Assembly: GCA_964426135.1 (NCBI GenBank)
Contig: CAYRPN010000129.1
Location: 1-16,228 of the forward strand
Source of the DNA: CAYRPN01 sp964426135
Lineage (GTDB): Bacteria > Planctomycetota > Phycisphaerae > Phycisphaerales > Phycisphaeraceae
Length of the DNA: 16,228 bases
Direction of reading: 5' to 3'
Of this stretch, positions 13,165 through 16,228 are shown one piece after another. The notes beneath the pieces are model-generated. The model was not told where the DNA came from. It was given only the letters and a program-made list of their open reading frames with translations, and searched no databases. Numbering within the stretch: the first letter of the stretch is position 1; every line of letters begins with the position of its first letter. The translations under genes and the position numbers were made by a program.

Positions 13165-14163
13165 ATTCGAAATCCCCAATCTCCGTCACCGCTTCCCGAT
13201 CGCGGGCACCTGCTCACGGAGCAGCGACTGGGGCGCTCAACCGACCTGGACGCCCTTTCCATCGTGGAGGCGCTGCGCGTCATCAATGAGCAGGATGCGC
13301 TGATCCCCGCGATTGTGGGCGGCGCGATTCCGCAGATCGCGCGGGTGGTGGAGTGCGTCGTGGAATCCCTTCGCCAGGGGGGGCGTCTGATTTACATCGG
13401 GGCCGGCACCAGCGGGCGGCTCGGTGTGCTGGACGCCAGTGAAGTTCCGCCGACCTTCCACGCGAGGCCGGAGCAGATCGTCGGCATCATTGCCGGCGGC
13501 GACGCGGCGCTGCGCACCAGCAGCGAAGGCCGGGAAGACGAGTGGGACGGCACGCGCGGGGAGTTCGACCGCCTCCATGTCGGCGGCCACGACACCGTCA
13601 TCGGCATCGCCGCCGGCGGAACGACGCCGTACGTGCTTGGCGGGCTCGTTCTGGCGCGGCAGCGCGGCGCGACCACCGCGCTGATCTGCTGCGTGGCGAA
13701 GGAGCAATTGGGTGGTGCGCCATCCGCGTCCGCGGCGCCATCGGCGGCGGCCGCGCTCACGCCGCAGCAGCGGCACGCCGTCGCCGCGATTCAGCATTTG
13801 ATCTCACTGCCCGTCGGCGCGGAAGTGGTCACCGGCTCCACGCGCATGAAGGCCGGCACCGCCACCAAGCTCGCGCTCAACATGATCACGACCGCTGCGA
13901 TGGTGCAGCTTGGCAAGGTGTGGGGCAACCTGATGGTGGACATGAAAGCAAGCAACGACAAGCTGCGCGATCGCGCGGTGCGCTTCATCGTCGGCCAAAC
14001 CAGCCTGCCGCGCGCGCGAGCGCTGGGCCTGCTCGATGAGGCGGGCGGCAGCGTGAAGCTCGCGCTGGTGATGGCGAAGCGCGGCGTCGGCGCGGAGGAG
14101 GCGCGTGAACTCTTGCGCAAGGCTGATCAGAAGCTGCGCCCGATCCTGGGGCCGCCGGCGTGA
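13132..14163 (+). CDS. murQ: N-acetylmuramic acid 6-phosphate etherase
   Basis: MurQ splits the lactyl ether of MurNAc-6-phosphate to GlcNAc-6-phosphate and lactate, the step after AnmK. Motifs: LLTEQRL (27-33), the sugar-phosphate-binding GGRLIYIGAGTSGRLGVLDA (83-102), catalytic Glu104 (SEVPPT) and a second glutamate, Glu135 (EGREDEWDG), spaced 31 residues apart as in the E. coli enzyme, AAGGTTPYV (160-168) and GSTRMKAGTATKLALNM (235-251). At 343 residues it is longer than the usual 300 or so. Two parts account for this: a repeat-encoded N-terminus (residues 5-20) and a low-complexity Ala/Ser/Pro insert with a helix at 190-222, where the family normally has a short loop. Translation may really begin later at a non-ATG codon near LLTEQ; no other ATG is available there. 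Confidence 0.93.
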   Translation: MPDSSPNPQSEIRNPQSPSPLPDRGHLLTEQRLGRSTDLDALSIVEALRVINEQDALIPAIVGGAIPQIARVVECVVESLRQGGRLIYIGAGTSGRLGVLDASEVPPTFHARPEQIVGIIAGGDAALRTSSEGREDEWDGTRGEFDRLHVGGHDTVIGIAAGGTTPYVLGGLVLARQRGATTALICCVAKEQLGGAPSASAAPSAAAALTPQQRHAVAAIQHLISLPVGAEVVTGSTRMKAGTATKLALNMITTAAMVQLGKVWGNLMVDMKASNDKLRDRAVRFIVGQTSLPRARALGLLDEAGGSVKLALVMAKRGVGAEEARELLRKADQKLRPILGPPA

Positions 14164-14258
14164 ACGGGCTGCCTCGTCATGACTGCACATCATGCAGGGC
14201 GTTCGCTGTGAACTTAGGATTGTGACCGAGATAGCTTCCCGATTTGCAGGGCTCGAAC

Positions 14259-14370
14259 TCCCCTCCCTTTTAGGGAGGGGCCGGGGGAGGGTCGGGCAAA
14301 CAGCCTGATTTCATGCACAATCATGCAGTGCGCCCGACCCTCCCCTTACCCCTCCCTAAGAGGGAGGGGA
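14259..14370. repeat. 39-base inverted repeat of the CCCTCCC/GGGAGGG type
   Basis: Arms 14259-14297 and 14332-14370 pair over 39 bases with 4 mismatches around a 34-base loop. Each arm folds on itself as well (CCCCTCCCTTTTAGGGAGGGG-like). It fills most of the 298-base gap between murQ and the next gene. Such GC-rich repeats are common dispersed elements; with no T run it is not a typical terminator. Confidence 0.9.
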
Positions 14371-14448
14371 ATCGGAAACGGCCAAGTCGCGAAGTTATCT
14401 CGGCCCCGTTCCTTAACATCGCGGTCATGGCACGATCGTCCGTCCGTC

Positions 14449-14454
14449 AGAGGG
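14449..14454 (+). promoter_or_regulatory. ribosome binding site of the phosphatase-cytochrome gene
   Basis: AGAGGG lies 7 bases before the ATG at 14462, supporting that start. The resulting N-terminus is a clean lipoprotein signal. Confidence 0.55.
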
Positions 14455-14461
14455 CCAGGAA

Positions 14462-15415
14462 ATGCTCAAGCAGTTCATTTCGCTGTTTCCTGCGATCGCT
14501 GTCCTGACTCTGGCCGCGTGTCAGCCTTCGCCCGCGCCCAAGCCCGCTGCTTCGGCCGCGACGCCTGCCACAGCCGTCGAATCGCCATCGCATGGCATTC
14601 ACAACCTGCATCAACTGAGCGATCGCATCTACTCCGGCTCCTCGCCCGACAACGACAACGGCTATGCGGAACTGAAGGCGATGGGCATCACGACGATCAT
14701 CAGCGTCGACGGCGCCGCGCCCGAAACGGAGAAGGCGAAGGCACTGGGCATGCGCTACATTCATCTGCCCATCGGGTACGACCAGGTGCCCGCCGACAAA
14801 GCCGTGCTGCTCGCACAGGCGATGAAGCAGACGCAAGGCAAGGTGTTTGTCCATTGCCATCACGGCAGGCATCGAGGGCCCGCCGCCGCGGCCGTGTGCG
14901 TGATGACGGATGAAGGCTGGGCGAATGACAAGGCGATCGCCTGGATGAAGCAGGCAGGCACGAGCGCGGATTATCCGGGGCTGTATCGCTCAGTGGAGGC
15001 ATTCAAGGTGCCCGATGCTGCGGCGCTATCAAAGCCCGTGGATTTCCCGCAGCGGGCGGCGGTTCCCGCGCTGGCCAAGGCGATGGTGGATGTCGATGAG
15101 CGATGGGAGCATCTGACCGCCAGTCGCAAAGTCGCTTTTGCGGCGCCGCCGGTGCACCCGGATGTCGATCCGCCGCACGAGGCGTTGCTGCTGGCGCAGG
15201 CCTATCGCGAGATGGTGCGGACGAAGGAAGCGATCGAGAAGGGCGGGGGTTTTCTCGCCCGGCTGAAGAAGGCCGACGAGGAAGTGACGCAGCTTCACGA
15301 ACTCCTCAAGGCGATCAAGGCCGGCAGTAGCGTTGATCTGGTCAAGCGTGCCGAAGCAGTCGCGGACATGGTGGGCAAGAGTTGCAAGTCCTGCCACGCG
15401 CGCTACCGGAACTGA
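14462..15415 (+). CDS. lipoprotein with a CX5R phosphatase-like domain and a C-terminal cytochrome c'-like haem motif
   Basis: A 317-residue protein. Residues 1-20 are a lipoprotein signal with lipobox LAAC; Cys20 would be lipidated. A Pro/Ala-rich linker follows (22-40). Residues about 45-182 look like a dual-specificity or beta-lactamase-hydrolase-like phosphatase: LSDRIYSGSSPD, then TTIISVDG, and the active-site loop HCHHGRHRG with Cys132 and Arg138 (CX5R). Residues about 195-317 are helical and end in KSCKSCHARYR, with a CxxCH haem site at 308-312 very near the C-terminus, the position seen in cytochrome c'. The fold assignment of that segment is inference from this position and the helix pattern. 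A membrane-anchored phosphatase joined to a haem domain is unusual. It could couple a redox state to dephosphorylation, but the substrate is unknown. Confidence 0.8.
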   Translation: MLKQFISLFPAIAVLTLAACQPSPAPKPAASAATPATAVESPSHGIHNLHQLSDRIYSGSSPDNDNGYAELKAMGITTIISVDGAAPETEKAKALGMRYIHLPIGYDQVPADKAVLLAQAMKQTQGKVFVHCHHGRHRGPAAAAVCVMTDEGWANDKAIAWMKQAGTSADYPGLYRSVEAFKVPDAAALSKPVDFPQRAAVPALAKAMVDVDERWEHLTASRKVAFAAPPVHPDVDPPHEALLLAQAYREMVRTKEAIEKGGGFLARLKKADEEVTQLHELLKAIKAGSSVDLVKRAEAVADMVGKSCKSCHARYRN

Positions 15416-15490
15416 AGCCGCGAAATGGCGCGCCGACGGCCTGGTTTGTCTCATGTCGATGCAATGGATCATGCCGGCAATACGGCGTCC

Positions 15491-15519
15491 TTGCGTTGCC
15501 GTTGGCGGTTCCTCATAAT
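15491..15519 (+). promoter_or_regulatory. candidate promoter for leaderless purE
   Basis: TTGCGT (15491-15496) and CATAAT (15514-15519) are separated by 17 bases. The -10 ends 7 bases before the ATG at 15527, so the transcript would begin at about the start codon. No Shine-Dalgarno site lies in between. Confidence 0.45.
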
Positions 15520-15526
15520 TCCCGCC

Positions 15527-16021
15527 ATGTCCAACAGCACCAAACCACTGGTCGGCATCGTGATGGGCAGCGCCAGCGATGCCGAGACAATGAAAGCCGC
15601 GACCAAGACGCTCGATGAACTGGGCATCGCATGGGAGTGGAAAGTCTGCTCCGCCCACCGTACGCCGCAGCGGGCCCACGATTTCGCCACGACAGCCGCC
15701 GCTCGCGGCCTGAAGGTGGTCATCGCCGCCGCCGGCATGAGCGCGCATCTTGCGGGTGTGATGGCGGCGCTGACCCATCTGCCGGTGCTGGGCGTGCCGA
15801 TGGAAGGCAAACTCGCCGGCGGACTCGACGCGCTGCTCTCCACGTGCAACATGCCCAAAGGCATCCCGGTCGCCACGATGAGCCTGGGCAGCCACGGCGC
15901 GGTGAATGCCGCGCTGTTCGCCGCGGCGATCCTGGCGACGGGCGACAAGGAGATTGAAAAGCGCCTGATCGATTTCCGCCGCAAGCAGACGGAAGCGGTG
16001 GCGGAAACCCCGCCAGGTTGA
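15527..16021 (+). CDS. purE: N5-carboxyaminoimidazole ribonucleotide mutase
   Basis: Class I PurE, which converts N5-carboxyaminoimidazole ribonucleotide to carboxyaminoimidazole ribonucleotide in purine synthesis. The 164 residues match the family's usual 160-170. Motifs are GIVMGSASD (10-18), the catalytic SAHRTP loop (42-47, with His44), AAAGMSAHLAGVMAA (67-81) and LLSTCNMPKGIPVATM (103-118). The start at 15527 gives the usual MxxxxPLVGIVMGS opening; longer in-frame starts add non-family sequence. PurK normally acts before it and is not in the window, though it could lie just downstream or elsewhere. It is the last gene, followed by repeats only. Confidence 0.96.
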   Translation: MSNSTKPLVGIVMGSASDAETMKAATKTLDELGIAWEWKVCSAHRTPQRAHDFATTAAARGLKVVIAAAGMSAHLAGVMAALTHLPVLGVPMEGKLAGGLDALLSTCNMPKGIPVATMSLGSHGAVNAALFAAAILATGDKEIEKRLIDFRRKQTEAVAETPPG

Positions 16022-16030
16022 TGCAATCCT

Positions 16031-16054
16031 GTTTAGCGCCCGCTCGCAGAGCGG
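16031..16054 (+). repeat. GTTTAG-tagged hairpin, copy 6
   Basis: GTTTAGCGC followed by the 6-bp stem CCGCTC / GAGCGG around GCA. It lies 9 bases after purE and is followed by a GGCGCTTCGC stretch shared with copy 5. The tag is kept while the stem differs from other copies. Confidence 0.7.
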
Positions 16055-16080
16055 ACGATCGGCGCTTCGCAGGGGCAGAG

Positions 16081-16176
16081 GTGCCCTGGGTAAGCGCAGG
16101 CTTGGCGCAGCGTACCCGTGCGCCTTACGTCAATTTCCCACGGGTAAGCTCCGCGGACTGCGCTTACCCATGGCAC
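16081..16176. repeat. nested inverted repeat after purE
   Basis: Outer arms 16081-16099 and 16158-16176 are 19 bases with one mismatch (GGGTAAGCGCAG and its complement). Inner arms at about 16105-16120 and 16139-16154 pair with two mismatches (TACCCGTG / CACGGGTA). It looks like another REP-like element. It may also stop purE transcription, although no T run is seen. Nothing else is recognisable to the end of the window. Confidence 0.8.
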
Positions 16177-16228
16177 TATGAAACAAGCCTCCAAGTTGGT
16201 ATCTGGTGGTTAGCTCGACCCCATTACC

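Noticed and set aside
16179..16228. A short frame or tRNA-like start at the right edge (GGTGGTTAGCTC)
   Set aside because: The frame has only 11 codons, and no acceptor or anticodon stem can be paired within the window.
1..16228. CRISPR array or insertion sequence
   Set aside because: No regularly spaced direct repeats with spacers of constant length, and no transposase motif or IS ends were found; the repeats present are hairpins and one 7-base array.

Overview
The window is 16.2 kb of GC-rich bacterial DNA carrying 11 confident protein genes, all on the + strand. It most resembles a planctomycete, possibly a Phycisphaerae-like lineage. The reasons are a secreted CxxC redoxin-like protein, a beta-propeller/di-haem cytochrome, many dispersed palindromes of the GTAGGGTGGGC and CAATCCGCAATCC kinds, and several starts with no Shine-Dalgarno site. 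This assignment is inference from gene types and style; no rRNA or other marker is present.

Layout. (1) 160-1780: a DegP/DegQ-type periplasmic protease and a ThiS sulfur carrier. (2) 1781-2089: a gene-free stretch with a dispersed hairpin and a heptamer tandem repeat. (3) 2090-4738: a secreted thioredoxin-fold-like protein with a strong terminator, then a beta-propeller fused to a di-haem MauG/cytochrome c peroxidase-like domain. (4) 4895-11720: the notable locus, described below. (5) 11865-14163: anmK and murQ, two consecutive steps of peptidoglycan recycling. (6) 14462-15415: a lipoprotein joining a CX5R phosphatase-like domain to a C-terminal cytochrome c'-like haem segment. (7) 15527-16021: purE. 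The last 207 bases hold only palindromic repeats.

The four-gene locus has four parts: a eukaryote-like poly(ADP-ribose) polymerase with WGR, helical regulatory and H-Y-E catalytic domains; a macrodomain protein with a long acidic tail; an 874-residue HEAT-repeat-like protein with a possible WGR-like N-terminus; and a SWIM zinc-finger protein whose GTG start overlaps the previous stop codon. I read it as a candidate ADP-ribosylation system: a writer probably triggered by broken DNA, a macrodomain reader or eraser, and two translationally coupled proteins of unknown role. DNA repair, stress response and phage defence are all possible; the sequence does not decide between them.

A second theme is repeats. 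A family of short hairpins shares a GTTTAG (or CTAAAC) tag while the stem sequence changes from copy to copy. Copies lie at about 1817, 6375, 6428, 7331, 9085 and 16031. Two form a perfect 26-bp inverted repeat between the PARP and macrodomain genes, and one lies inside the HEAT-repeat gene. Other inverted repeats surround the murQ start, lie upstream of the phosphatase-cytochrome gene and follow purE.
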